NCBI GenBank assembly: GCA_002343075.1
Contig: DDRH01000051.1
Location: 33,506-97,505, forward strand
From: Phycisphaerales bacterium UBA2421
Lineage (GTDB): Bacteria; Planctomycetota; Phycisphaerae; Tepidisphaerales; Tepidisphaeraceae
Length of the DNA stretch: 64,000 bases
Direction of reading: 5' to 3'
The translations under genes were made by a program, and so were the position numbers. Positions 43,958 to 52,689 of this stretch are shown here, piece by piece. Under the pieces are notes generated by a model. That model saw only the letters and a list, made by a program, of their open reading frames with translations. It was not told the DNA's origin and searched no databases. The number at the start of each line of letters is the position of its first letter. Within the stretch, counting starts at the first letter, position 1.

Positions 43958-44944
43958 ATGGCCCCCTTCCGTCTCGTTGTGGCAATCATCGTACTGTATC
44001 TGGCCCTGCCGGTCAGAGGGCAGCCATCTTCGGCACCGGCTGATTCCAGCCAGCAAGCCATCGATCGCCGGCATGTTCTGATCATCAGCATCGACGGGCT
44101 GCGGCCAGACATCATGCTTCGCGCCAACACGCCCAACCTGCGCAAGCTGATGAACCGTGGCAGCTTCAGCATGTGGGCCAAAACCACGCCGCAGTCGATC
44201 ACCCTGCCGTCGCATGTGAGCATGGTCACCGGCGTCAACCCCAACGCGCACGGAATTCAGTGGAACAGCGATCTCCCGCTTGCCAAGCCCGTTTTTTCGA
44301 GTTATCCGACACTCTTCCAGTTGGCCAAACGCGCCGGCTACAGCACAGCGCTTGTCACTGGCAAGAGCAAGCTTGTATCGCTCACCCCGCCGGAATCGCT
44401 GGACTGGAGTTGGGTTTCGCCTGATTCATCTTCAGACGATTCGACCGTCGCCGAACGGGCCATCGAACTCTACTCGCGAAACAGGCCGGACGTGTTTTTT
44501 GTTCACTTTCCGACAACAGATAATGTGGGCCACGCCATTGGTTGGGGAACTGACGAGCAATTGAATGCGGTTGAGGCGGCCGATGCCGCCGTCGGGCGGA
44601 TTATCGACTCCATCGAGCCGGCGCAAAGAACGGGATCAACGCTCATCATCATCTCGGCCGACCACGGCGGGGCCGGGCGAACCCACGGCACGGAAGACGC
44701 CCGCAGCCGGTACATTCCCTGGATAGCGGTGGGTCCCGGCGTGCGGGCAAACTACGACCTGACCCGTTTCGGTGCCAACCACGAGGTGCAGACCTACGAT
44801 ACCTTCTCAACGGCATGCTATTTCTTAAACATCACCCCGCCGAAGCGCGTGGAAGGCAAGCCCATTCGCGAAATGTTTGACGATGCCGAGTTGACCCGAC
44901 CCGACGCCCCCAAGCCGCGGCTGCCGACGACTCAGGAGCATTGA
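43958..44944 (+). CDS. Alkaline-phosphatase-fold phosphodiesterase (ENPP-like), exported, 328 aa
   Basis: A signal peptide (APFRLVVAIIVLYLALPVRG) is followed by the metal site LIISIDGLRPDIM, the nucleophile block TTPQSITLPSHVSMVTGV, FPTTDNVGHAIGW and IISADHGGAGRTHG. These are the motifs of type I phosphodiesterase/nucleotide pyrophosphatase enzymes of the alkaline phosphatase superfamily. The natural substrate (nucleotides, phospholipid head groups or others) cannot be told. ATG 43958 is chosen to give a compact signal peptide; an in-frame TTG lies at 43934. It begins a plus-strand run with acpS 41 nt downstream, and is divergent from the PPIase gene. Confidence 0.85.
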   Translation: MAPFRLVVAIIVLYLALPVRGQPSSAPADSSQQAIDRRHVLIISIDGLRPDIMLRANTPNLRKLMNRGSFSMWAKTTPQSITLPSHVSMVTGVNPNAHGIQWNSDLPLAKPVFSSYPTLFQLAKRAGYSTALVTGKSKLVSLTPPESLDWSWVSPDSSSDDSTVAERAIELYSRNRPDVFFVHFPTTDNVGHAIGWGTDEQLNAVEAADAAVGRIIDSIEPAQRTGSTLIIISADHGGAGRTHGTEDARSRYIPWIAVGPGVRANYDLTRFGANHEVQTYDTFSTACYFLNITPPKRVEGKPIREMFDDAELTRPDAPKPRLPTTQEH

Positions 44945-44985
44945 GTCCATTCGACAATCTTCACCCAACTTCCGACAATCCTGCC

Positions 44986-45369
44986 ATGATCGTCGGCCAC
45001 GGAATTGACATCGTTGAAATCGGCCGCGTGAAGAAGCTGGTCGAGACGCACGGACAACACTTTCTCGACCGCTGCTTCACGCCCGGCGAGCAGGCGTATT
45101 GCGCCGCGCGTCCGAAGCGTTACTACGAACACCTCTGCGGGCGATTTGCAGCGAAGGAGGCCATTCTCAAGGCGCTGGGCACGGGCTGGCGCAAGGGAAT
45201 TGCCTGGACAGACATGGAGATTCTTAACGCCCCCACCGGCCAGCCGGGCGTCACGCTCACCGGCGAATGCGCCAAGCTGGCGGCGGAGATGAACATCAAC
45301 CGGTGGCTGGTCAGCATCAGCCATATCGAAACCCACGCCACCGCAAGCGCCATCGGCACGCGCGACTGA
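44986..45369 (+). CDS. acpS: Holo-[acyl-carrier-protein] synthase, 127 aa
   Basis: AcpS moves 4'-phosphopantetheine from coenzyme A to apo-ACP, enabling fatty acid synthesis. The typical start IVGHGIDIVEIGRVKKLV carries the metal-binding Asp, and CGRFAAKEAILKALGTG carries the metal-binding Glu and CoA-contact region; VSISHIETHATASAI is the usual ending. The length fits the family. ATG 44986 is the family start, with the open frame reaching back to the previous stop. It sits between the phosphodiesterase and dienelactone hydrolase genes on the same strand. Confidence 0.95.
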   Translation: MIVGHGIDIVEIGRVKKLVETHGQHFLDRCFTPGEQAYCAARPKRYYEHLCGRFAAKEAILKALGTGWRKGIAWTDMEILNAPTGQPGVTLTGECAKLAAEMNINRWLVSISHIETHATASAIGTRD

Positions 45370-45418
45370 ATCGCCGCACCTATCCAAACGCACGCGAGTT
45401 GCGGCTAAGCTTGGCATT

Positions 45419-46198
45419 ATGACGATCATCGAAGATCCACCGGCCGATCTCCAGACCCCCTCCGGGCATATGCGCACTTACACGTTTCGCCCGGGCAACG
45501 AAGGGCGATATCCGGGAGTCGTGCTGTTCAGCGAAATTTTTCAAGTGACACAGCCGGTGCGAAGAATCGCCGCCACGCTCGCCGGCAACGGCTATCTCGT
45601 GGCAGTGCCAGAGATTTTTCATGAATTGGTCGCAGCGCCCGGCACCGTCATAGGCTACGACGCCGCTGCGCTCGGAAACCAGTGCAAGATTGATAAGCCG
45701 GTCGCCTCCTACGACTCCGACGCGCGGGCCGCCCTCGACTATCTCGCGACGCACGCGCAATGCACAGGCCGGCTCGGTACGATGGGGATCTGCATTGGGG
45801 GGCATCTGGCAGCGCGGTGTGCCATGCAGCCGGATGTCTCGGCGGCGGCGTGCTTTTATGCCACGGACATTCACAAACGGTCACTCGGAAAGGGAATGAA
45901 CGACGACACTCTCGATCGGCTGAAGGAAATCAAAGGCGAGCTGCTGATGATCTTCGGCCGGCAAGATCCACACATACCCACCGACGGCCGGCGGGTCATT
46001 TACGACGCGCTCGCCGCAGCCGAGATCAACTTTACCTGGCATGAGTTCAATGCCCAACACGCATTTATGCGAGACGAGGGGCATCGATATGACCCCCAGT
46101 TGGCACAAATGTGCTTCGGCATGGTCTTCACGCTATTTGCCCGGCAGCTTGGGTCCAATCAACCAGCCGCCCCGCGGATGGATAAGAGTGGCTGTTGA
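45419..46198 (+). CDS. Dienelactone hydrolase family protein, 259 aa
   Basis: This is an alpha/beta hydrolase with a cysteine nucleophile. GTMGICIGGHLAAR contains the G-x-C-x-G-G elbow, GRQDPHIP gives the catalytic Asp, and FNAQHAFMRDEG the catalytic His, completing the Cys-Asp-His triad of dienelactone hydrolase. The substrate in this organism is unknown, since no aromatic degradation genes surround it. It starts 49 nt after acpS and ends 7 nt before the end of a convergent gene. Confidence 0.88.
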   Translation: MTIIEDPPADLQTPSGHMRTYTFRPGNEGRYPGVVLFSEIFQVTQPVRRIAATLAGNGYLVAVPEIFHELVAAPGTVIGYDAAALGNQCKIDKPVASYDSDARAALDYLATHAQCTGRLGTMGICIGGHLAARCAMQPDVSAAACFYATDIHKRSLGKGMNDDTLDRLKEIKGELLMIFGRQDPHIPTDGRRVIYDALAAAEINFTWHEFNAQHAFMRDEGHRYDPQLAQMCFGMVFTLFARQLGSNQPAAPRMDKSGC

Positions 46199-46205
46199 GG
46201 GGCGC

Positions 46206-47552
46206 TTAACCCGCCAGGTCGTCGTACAACCGCTGCTCATCGGTGGAGAGGGTCGTCCCCGCGCCCGGCGGGGTTGCTTCTGACAGCTCGATCTCGCCGC
46301 GCATTTTGGCGACAGCCTCTTCAAACCTCGTCGCATCGATGGCGACCTGTTCGGCATCGACATCAACGAGCGACTCCCCCCGCTGCAATCGGTCGAGGGT
46401 GGCAACATAGTCGTCCAGGGCGTCGATTTGCGCATTGAGCACGCGAATCAGCCCCTGCCGGCGCTCCAGTTGCTTCCTCACGAAAAACAACTGTGCCACG
46501 GCCCGGCGGCGGGCCGGGTCGCTGGTGGCTTCGCGGAACTGGTCTCGCAGATAGCCGTCCTTCTTTTCGAGAAGCTGCATCTCGTCATCAACGCCATCCC
46601 GCTGGGCGACGATGGCGGCCTTTCTCTCGGCGAAAAATGCGTGCTTCTTCTCGGCGGTGGCTTTGCCCGAAAAGACTGACTTGATTCGCGCTGCCAGCGG
46701 ATTGGCGTTGCCCGTGGTCGTGCCGGTCGGATTGGCTCCCTCACGGTAGAGCACGATCCGGCCATCCAGCCGCTTGGCTGTCAGCCCTTTGTTGGTGCGC
46801 GCGAGAGCCTTCAACTCATCTTCGACAATTGCAAGCGGCAACATCGTCGATTGCACGACAGCATCCGCACCAATACCCGTGGTGGCCAGCGCTTGATCCA
46901 ACTGCTTCACACGATCGCGCACCCGGGTTCGCTTCTCGGCCTCGCCTTCAGGATCGAGCAGGTCATTGAGCGCCTTCGTCTCGGCGGGGCCCCAGATGCT
47001 GTAGCCGCCGGCGGAGTTCGGTTCGATGAGGATCAATGTGCGGCTGGCAACGCGCTCGGCAAGATCGTGACTCTCGACCGAAAACCCACCCGTTGAGAGC
47101 AGGATGAGCGTCAGCGGCCCGCTGTCGGGTTTGTTTTCTTCCAGGATGCGATTGACCTCGGCAACCGTCATCGGCTTCACTGCCTCGCCGCGCACCAGTT
47201 GCTTGATCGGCGAGACGCAAACCACTCGCAGCCGGGCAACCACCGAACTGAAGACCACCATTTTTGCGCGGCTGAAGGCGACATCCATCACTGCACCCTG
47301 CGGGAGACTGCCCAGGCCGGTGGAGTCTTCCCGGGCAAACTGCGACACGATCTTCCGCACCTCGGCGGCGCGATCGGACATCGAAATCGAACGGCGGTAG
47401 TTCGACGCGGGTCGGGTGCCCTCGGCAGTGTCGATGCGCAGCTTGGGGTTATCCAGCAACCGCTCGACATGCCCCATGAGCTTGCTCTCAGCCCGGCGAT
47501 GCGATGCAACTGGCACGGGCGCTGCCGCCTCGTGGTCAGGGTTTGGGGTCAT
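46206..47552 (-). CDS. Hypothetical coiled-coil protein, 448 aa
   Basis: I do not recognise a family. The first 60 residues are Pro/Ala-rich and low in order. A central alpha/beta domain (about 65-290) has GPLTLILLSTGGFSVESHDL and RTLILIEPNSAGGYSIWGP, reminiscent of a Rossmann-like or von Willebrand-like sheet but without an identifiable metal site. Residues 300-448 are long charged helices. No signal peptide is seen. ATG 47552 lies within the 3' end of the small membrane gene, so translation is probably coupled. It is the last gene of the minus-strand metallophosphoesterase operon. Confidence 0.65.
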   Translation of the reverse strand: MTPNPDHEAAAPVPVASHRRAESKLMGHVERLLDNPKLRIDTAEGTRPASNYRRSISMSDRAAEVRKIVSQFAREDSTGLGSLPQGAVMDVAFSRAKMVVFSSVVARLRVVCVSPIKQLVRGEAVKPMTVAEVNRILEENKPDSGPLTLILLSTGGFSVESHDLAERVASRTLILIEPNSAGGYSIWGPAETKALNDLLDPEGEAEKRTRVRDRVKQLDQALATTGIGADAVVQSTMLPLAIVEDELKALARTNKGLTAKRLDGRIVLYREGANPTGTTTGNANPLAARIKSVFSGKATAEKKHAFFAERKAAIVAQRDGVDDEMQLLEKKDGYLRDQFREATSDPARRRAVAQLFFVRKQLERRQGLIRVLNAQIDALDDYVATLDRLQRGESLVDVDAEQVAIDATRFEEAVAKMRGEIELSEATPPGAGTTLSTDEQRLYDDLAG

Positions 47553-47685
47553 GTCGGCTTGCGACTTCAAATCCACCGCTCCTTCGATGCCGCCTTTCGC
47601 GCAGCCCTCGCCACGCGAGAATGACGAAAAACAACGCGGCCCAAATCCAGCCTGCCGCGGCGAGAATGCCATACATCGTGCTCAT
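47536..47685 (-). CDS. Small single-pass membrane protein, 49 aa
   Basis: The frame reads MSTMYGILAAAGWIWAALFF, continues VILAWRGLRERRHRR and ends in a polar tail. It has one transmembrane helix followed by a basic cytoplasmic flank. Its ATG at 47685 overlaps the stop of the upstream membrane gene as ATGA, and its end overlaps the next gene's start region, so it is placed exactly like a real operon gene. No function can be assigned; small proteins of this sort often support a larger membrane partner. Confidence 0.6.
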   Translation of the reverse strand: MSTMYGILAAAGWIWAALFFVILAWRGLRERRHRRSGGFEVASRHDPKP

Positions 47686-48515
47686 CGGCGCATTTCTCGA
47701 CCATACATGATTCCACCGATCGCCCGCGCCACGGCAACCCGCAGTCTTCGGTCGGCGACGATGATGTATCCGCGTTGCACTTCGGCGGCAAGCGTGGCGA
47801 CCACCGAACTCATCAGCCACATCGCGGGCCATAGCCAACCTCCAGCGGTCAGCGCGAGTACGACCGGGGCGCCAGCCACCGGCCAGACCACCCAGCGAGG
47901 CAGATCAAAGCGGGCCGGATCTTTTCGGCAGTCGAGTTCAAGTACCGGCAGCCGCGCCATCAGCCGCCACAGGTGCAGTCGCAATTGCAGCGTCGATAGC
48001 AGCAGTGCCAGCGATGCCAACGCCGAGCCGGCCCCGGCAACCAGAAGGCCCACTGATCGTCGCGCATCGGCCGGCAGCGGCGGGCCTCCGGCGAGCCAGT
48101 GCAACCCCTGCACTACCAGAACTGCCGCACCCCCCAAGGCGATAAGCCACAGGCCGCCGGCCGCGGCTAGGGGCGCGGTCGGCCGCACCCGGGCAAGCAT
48201 CGCACGCCACATCGGGCTGATGGCCCGGTCACCGTCGGCGAGCCAGGTCATCAACTCGCGCGCCCGGAAGCGATGCGGCGTGGCGTACATCCACACCCGC
48301 ACCAGCAGCAACCCCGTCGGAAAAAGCCCGGCGGTGAGCAGCGACATCACGAGCGCGGATGCGGGGCTGAAGTAAAACTGAGCAGGCCCCCTGCGGCGGA
48401 AACTGGCGCGCAGCATCGAGCCGGGCAGATCGTGGTGGCCAAGCGATTTGACCGTCACGCCCGAGTGTTCCATGAAAACCGACACAGTTGCGGAGCGTAC
48501 CGCAACGCGCACCAT
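47682..48515 (-). CDS. Multi-pass membrane protein, 277 aa
   Basis: Several hydrophobic stretches are visible: ALVMSLLTAGLFPTGLLLV, LAAAGGLWLIALGGAAVLVV, VGLLVAGAGSALASLALLL and WVVWPVAGAPVVLALTAGGW. They are separated by Arg-rich loops. I do not recognise a family. An internal ATG (MEHSGVTVKS) about 14 residues in is an alternative start. It lies 38 nt after the metallophosphoesterase gene and overlaps the small membrane gene by 4 nt, so the operon members may form a membrane assembly. Confidence 0.65.
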   Translation of the reverse strand: MVRVAVRSATVSVFMEHSGVTVKSLGHHDLPGSMLRASFRRRGPAQFYFSPASALVMSLLTAGLFPTGLLLVRVWMYATPHRFRARELMTWLADGDRAISPMWRAMLARVRPTAPLAAAGGLWLIALGGAAVLVVQGLHWLAGGPPLPADARRSVGLLVAGAGSALASLALLLSTLQLRLHLWRLMARLPVLELDCRKDPARFDLPRWVVWPVAGAPVVLALTAGGWLWPAMWLMSSVVATLAAEVQRGYIIVADRRLRVAVARAIGGIMYGREMRR

Positions 48516-48553
48516 CTCGAAACCCGAAGATGCCAGTGATTGCCGGGCGGCGG

Positions 48554-49795
48554 TCAGCTTCGTCGAAGCGTGATATGAACAATCTCTGCCGGGGCGTTGA
48601 TTCGCAGCGGAAACCAGTTGCCCACGCCATTGCTGACCACGAGCGATGCGTCGCCCCGCTGGTAAAGACCCGACCAGTATCGATACATCACCGGCCCAAA
48701 CCCAAGCCCCGGCGAAAGGTGAAGTTGCCCGCCGTGCGTGTGGCCGGAGAGCGTAAGCGGAATTCCTGCATTCGCGGCGATATCAAACGCATGCGGGTGG
48801 TGGGCGAGCAGGATTCCGAACGCATCGGCATTTCGCTGGGCGATCAGGCTGCCCATGCTTGCGACGATCGCCTCGTCTGGGCTTCGGCGCTCGCTGAAGC
48901 GTTGAATGGTTGCCGGCCAGCCCCAGCGCAGCCCGAGCACCTGAACAGGCACACCACGCACGCGCGCTTCCACGGTGGTGTTGAGTAGCAGCGGAAGGCC
49001 CGCGGCGGTAACGCTTTGCTCGAAGCCTGCCCGGCTTTCGATCAGATCGTGGTTGCCTTCGCATAAAAACTGGCCAAATCGCCCCTCCAGCCGACGGGTC
49101 ATGTCGAGCGCAGCGGGCAGATCGGAGAGGGCATGATTGATCAGATCGCCGGTGTGCATGATCAGATCGGGGCGGAGGTTGTTCACCGCATCCACGATCC
49201 GGCCAAGCGTCTTGCCGCGAGTGAAGTGGCCGACGTGCACATCGCTCACCTGCACGATTGTCATGCCATCAAGGTCGGTCGGTAGATTGGGTACCGGGAC
49301 AACGATTCTCCGAGTGCGAAACTCGTCGAGTTGACCCATCGCACGAGTGGTGCCGATGGCGGTGATGAGCGGCGGTGCGGCGGAGATGGCGGCACCGAGC
49401 AACTGTCGGCGGGTCAGGGTTGGCTCGACAACCGCTGCCGCTGGCTGCGGGCCGACCGGCGGCGCCGGCTCGCTTCGCAGACGGCCGATGAGCCAAACCG
49501 CCTTCCCGGCAATCCAAAGCAACAGCGAAGGAATCGCCACAGCAGGGAGAACGATGAAATGCCAGATGAACAGCCCCGCCAGCGCCACCGGCCCCATCGA
49601 TGCCCCCGCGGGCAAGACTAGCCTCGATGCGATGACCGTCCCCAGCCCGCCGATGCACCCGACCATGAACACCGCCAACAGGCCGCGCAACACCCGCTGA
49701 TAGCGCAGCGGCCGCAGCAACCGATCGGCGCGCCACCACCACCAGGCATCCGCCAGAAACATGACCGCAATGATCGTGAGAATGAAGATCGGCAT
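48554..49795 (-). CDS. Membrane-anchored metallophosphoesterase (YkuE/YaeI-like), 413 aa
   Basis: The N-terminal 130 residues contain three or four membrane segments. A twin-arginine-like TRRQLLGAAI follows, and then a calcineurin-like phosphoesterase domain: VQVSDVHVGHF, MHTGDLINH, CEGNHDLIESR, LLAHHPHAF and LSGHTHGGQLH. These are the full set of dimetal ligands (D-x-H, GD, GNH, H, GHTH). Relatives act on lipid phosphates or UDP-diacylglucosamine-like substrates at the membrane surface, but the substrate here is unknown. It heads a minus-strand operon of four genes and is divergent from the PEGA lipoprotein gene. Confidence 0.88.
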   Translation of the reverse strand: MPIFILTIIAVMFLADAWWWWRADRLLRPLRYQRVLRGLLAVFMVGCIGGLGTVIASRLVLPAGASMGPVALAGLFIWHFIVLPAVAIPSLLLWIAGKAVWLIGRLRSEPAPPVGPQPAAAVVEPTLTRRQLLGAAISAAPPLITAIGTTRAMGQLDEFRTRRIVVPVPNLPTDLDGMTIVQVSDVHVGHFTRGKTLGRIVDAVNNLRPDLIMHTGDLINHALSDLPAALDMTRRLEGRFGQFLCEGNHDLIESRAGFEQSVTAAGLPLLLNTTVEARVRGVPVQVLGLRWGWPATIQRFSERRSPDEAIVASMGSLIAQRNADAFGILLAHHPHAFDIAANAGIPLTLSGHTHGGQLHLSPGLGFGPVMYRYWSGLYQRGDASLVVSNGVGNWFPLRINAPAEIVHITLRRS

Positions 49796-49859
49796 GGCGA
49801 GAATGCAGCGGCTACTTTACATCGTTCAGACGATGATATACATCTCAATGGCAGAACGG

Positions 49860-50291
49860 ATGTCCCACGCCCGATTTCTTATTTTCGTTTCGCTTGGCGC
49901 TTCGCTGGCTGCGTTGGCTGGATGCGTGCGCAGGGAAATGACGATCACTTCTGAGCCGTCGGGGGCGCTGGTTTATCTCAACGGCGAAGAAGCCGGTCGC
50001 ACACCGATGACCCGCGACTTCACCTGGTACGGAACCTACGACGTGGTGATTCGAAAAGAAGGCAGCGAGACGCTTCGCGCCCGACAGAAGACCATCGCAC
50101 CCTGGTGGCAGTGGCCCCCGTTTGACCTCGTTGCTGAGCTTTTTCTGCTGGACGACAAGCGAACCTACCAATACACGCTTCAGCCCGCTGCCGACACGGC
50201 GATCGATGTCGATGCGATCCTGGCAAGGTCGGATGCGCTTCGCGGGCAGCTTGAGTCCACCCGGGCACCTTCCACGCAGCCGTCGCGGTGA
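49860..50291 (+). CDS. PEGA-domain lipoprotein, 143 aa
   Basis: MSHARFLIFVSLGASLAALA followed by Gly-Cys is a lipoprotein signal. Directly after it, REMTITSEPSGALVYLNGEE and then AGRTPMTRDFTWYGTYDVVI match the PEGA repeat (SEPxGAxVxLNGxxxGxTP), a small beta domain found in surface proteins. The C-terminal part is Ala-rich with predicted helix. In-frame ATGs further upstream (49761, 49848) are possible, but the compact lipoprotein start is preferred. Function is probably structural at the cell envelope. Confidence 0.78.
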   Translation: MSHARFLIFVSLGASLAALAGCVRREMTITSEPSGALVYLNGEEAGRTPMTRDFTWYGTYDVVIRKEGSETLRARQKTIAPWWQWPPFDLVAELFLLDDKRTYQYTLQPAADTAIDVDAILARSDALRGQLESTRAPSTQPSR

Positions 50292-50373
50292 CCTGCTCGC
50301 GCCTACGATTTACCTACCCGACGATTCATCTAATCATAGTGCTCAAAACGCTAGACTGAGCAGTCAATTGTTG

Positions 50374-51054
50374 TTACTCGATCGCCGCGAGGCGCTTCTT
50401 GGCATCGCTGAAGGTGGGATCGGCTTCCAGAGCCTTGGCAAACTCAACCTTCGCCGCGGGCTTGTTGCCCTGCATTTCCAGCACGCTGGCGATGTTGTAA
50501 TGCACCTCGGCGGGCTTGAGCACAGCCGACATCTGCGCGCGGGCTTCGTCCACGCGGTCTTTGCGGGCGAGCCACAGGCCGTAATTCACCCGGCAGGGAA
50601 CATTCGTGCCGTTTGCGGCGATGCCCGATTTATATGCATCCTCGGCTTCATCATTGCGATTGGCGAATTCGTAGCACTGGGCGAGATTGTTCCACGCATC
50701 TGCCGAGCGGTTGGTGGCATTGACGTACCGCCGGGCTATTTCAATGGATTGATCGTATTGCCGGGTCATGGCGTAGACGACCGCCAGACGGTTCATCGCT
50801 TTCAGATGATTGGGGTCGAGCTTGAGTGCCTGAACGTATTGCAGGCTCGCCCGGCGGAAATCCCCGCGCGACTCGGCCAACTGCCCGGCGGCGAAGCGCG
50901 TCTCGGCGTTGATCGCCGGTTCTTTCGCCAGCTCGAAGTTATCCTGTGCAAGCACCGGCGGCTGCGATCGAGAGACCTGCCTTTGGCCGCTGTTGTTGCA
51001 CCCCACCACTGCAATCGCCAGGAGACTCGCCATGCCCAACCGCTTGATGTTCAT
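50374..51054 (-). CDS. TPR-repeat lipoprotein, 226 aa
   Basis: MNIKRLGMASLLAIAVVG followed by Cys gives a lipobox. The mature protein carries several tetratricopeptide repeats: ASLQYVQALKLDPNHLKAMN, DQSIEIARRYVNATNRSADA, and EVHYNIASVLEMQGNKPAAK. It resembles the TPR lipoproteins found with Tad pili and other envelope machines (TadD/PilF type), but no pilus genes are adjacent. ATG 51054 is preferred to an in-frame ATG at 51084 because it gives a standard signal. It is convergent with the PEGA gene. Confidence 0.8.
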   Translation of the reverse strand: MNIKRLGMASLLAIAVVGCNNSGQRQVSRSQPPVLAQDNFELAKEPAINAETRFAAGQLAESRGDFRRASLQYVQALKLDPNHLKAMNRLAVVYAMTRQYDQSIEIARRYVNATNRSADAWNNLAQCYEFANRNDEAEDAYKSGIAANGTNVPCRVNYGLWLARKDRVDEARAQMSAVLKPAEVHYNIASVLEMQGNKPAAKVEFAKALEADPTFSDAKKRLAAIE

Positions 51055-51206
51055 CCGATGCCTTTCGAGAGTGAATTCGTTCACCCATACATCGGCACAC
51101 CAGATCGATTTGCGTTGATCTGGACGGAGATCATGGTTTCAACTCGGCCGCGGAGTCCGATAACCCCGTGGAGAGAACCTGATCGCCCCGGCTCCGGCGG
51201 CGCGGG

Positions 51207-52109
51207 TCAGAAACTCATCGCCGACTGAAGCTCGGCCAGCCGCTGATCGATTTTCTGCTTCGTCGCCGCGGCGAGGCCGGCGAGGCTGAAATCTTCGATG
51301 GTGAAGCTCGCGGCGACCGTGCCCAGCGCAATCGCGCGCTTGAGCGTGGCGGCGGTGAAATTCTGCTGGGTGGCGAGGTAGCCCATCATCCCTCCAGCGA
51401 AACTGTCGCCCGCGCCGGTCGGATCGACCACAAGCTCGGCCGGGAAGGCGGGCATGACGAAAATGTCATCGCCGGTGCATAGCATCGCGCCGTGCTCGCC
51501 CTTCTTGATCACACAAAACTTCGGCCCAAGCTTCAGCACATCCCGCGCCGCGGCCACGAGATTGGTTTTGCCGGTCAATTGCTTGCTCTCTTCGTAGTTC
51601 AGCACCAGGCCCTGCACATGCTTAAGTAGATCGAGCAATTCCGATTTCGTGGTGTCGATCCAGAGGTCCATCGTATCGGCCACTGCCAGTTGCGGCGCAC
51701 TCAGAGAAAGCAGAAGTTCCTTCTGCAGAGTCGGATGCGAGTTGGCAAGAAACACATACTGACTATCAACAAACTGCGCCGGCACCTTCGGCCCGCGCTC
51801 GCCCAGCACGCCGAGATCCACCTTCACTGTGTCGCGAAAGTTTACATCTTCGTGATATTTTCCGTGCCAGCGAAACGTCTTGCTTCCCTTGCGAACCTCC
51901 AGCCCGGCAGTGTCGATGGGGCGGCCATGAAAGACATTAAGCAGTTCGGAAGGACAATCCTCCCCCACCACACCAACCAGCCGAACCGGCGTGAAGTAGC
52001 TGGCAGCGAAGGCGAAATAGACCGCCGAGCCGCCGATCACGTCGGGCCGAACTCCCGCCGGTGCCTGAATTGTGTCGATCCCGATTGAACCCGTGACAAG
52101 CAAGGACAT
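51207..52109 (-). CDS. PfkB-family carbohydrate/nucleoside kinase, 300 aa
   Basis: The ribokinase-fold sequence starts SLLVTGSIGIDTIQAP with the glycine-rich IGGSAVYFAFAASYF block. The PfkB signature VDPTGAGDSFAGGMMGYL near residue 225 carries the anion hole and catalytic Asp. LGVLGERG and NYEESKQLTG are also typical. The substrate is not determined by these motifs; sugar and adenosine kinases are both in the family. It is a single gene on the minus strand with another minus-strand gene 54 nt upstream. Confidence 0.88.
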   Translation of the reverse strand: MSLLVTGSIGIDTIQAPAGVRPDVIGGSAVYFAFAASYFTPVRLVGVVGEDCPSELLNVFHGRPIDTAGLEVRKGSKTFRWHGKYHEDVNFRDTVKVDLGVLGERGPKVPAQFVDSQYVFLANSHPTLQKELLLSLSAPQLAVADTMDLWIDTTKSELLDLLKHVQGLVLNYEESKQLTGKTNLVAAARDVLKLGPKFCVIKKGEHGAMLCTGDDIFVMPAFPAELVVDPTGAGDSFAGGMMGYLATQQNFTAATLKRAIALGTVAASFTIEDFSLAGLAAATKQKIDQRLAELQSAMSF

Positions 52110-52163
52110 ATTTTCTCCACAGAACAGAATCGTCTCAAAAGTAAGCTGATCTTGCAGGCGGGA

Positions 52164-52532
52164 TCATCTCCCGCCGGGCAGTTGCCGGACCTTCACGCGC
52201 GTTTCGGTGACGGTGTAAAGCCTTCGATTCGACATCCGCGGATACCGCTCGAACAGCCGGTCGATCGCGTCATCCTGCTCCACCTCGCCGCCGGTTAGCT
52301 GCAGGTGGGCAATGCACCGCTCAAAAGCGCCGTCGCCCTTCAGCGCAGCGTGAATCACGGCATCATCGTTGGTGATCAGGTCAAGCTGCTTTCGATGCAG
52401 CTCTTTCAAAAGGTCTTCCGGCGCGATGTCCGGGGGCAGTTCGGCCATGTCGAGCGTGGCCGCCACATGCCCATGCCGCGTGACCGCTGCATGAACTGCC
52501 GGGGCGAGATTGCCATGAATCAAGAAACGCAC
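52164..52532 (-). CDS. PIN-like DUF5615/Mut7-C-type protein, 122 aa
   Basis: The pattern MRFLIHGNLAPAVHAAVTRH then DLITNDDAVIHAALKGDG resembles the DUF5615 and Mut7-C PIN-like folds, in which acidic residues near the N-terminus and in TxD bind metal for RNA cleavage. The first motif here has HGN in place of the usual D-x-N, so one acidic ligand may be missing and activity is uncertain. The rest is short and helical. It is read in the same direction as the PfkB gene and is divergent from galU. Confidence 0.6.
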   Translation of the reverse strand: MRFLIHGNLAPAVHAAVTRHGHVAATLDMAELPPDIAPEDLLKELHRKQLDLITNDDAVIHAALKGDGAFERCIAHLQLTGGEVEQDDAIDRLFERYPRMSNRRLYTVTETRVKVRQLPGGR

Positions 52533-52689
52533 GGGGCGGAACTATAGTCAGGAAGGGGCAAATGCGAAATGGCGGACGAAAATTTGGGGAAATTCATGTG
52601 CCGAACCGACATTGCGGGCAGGCTCGCGTTGCCACGCTGTTTGCTTCGCTCTACACTCGCGCTCGAGTCGTCTACAAAGGACAATCGAT

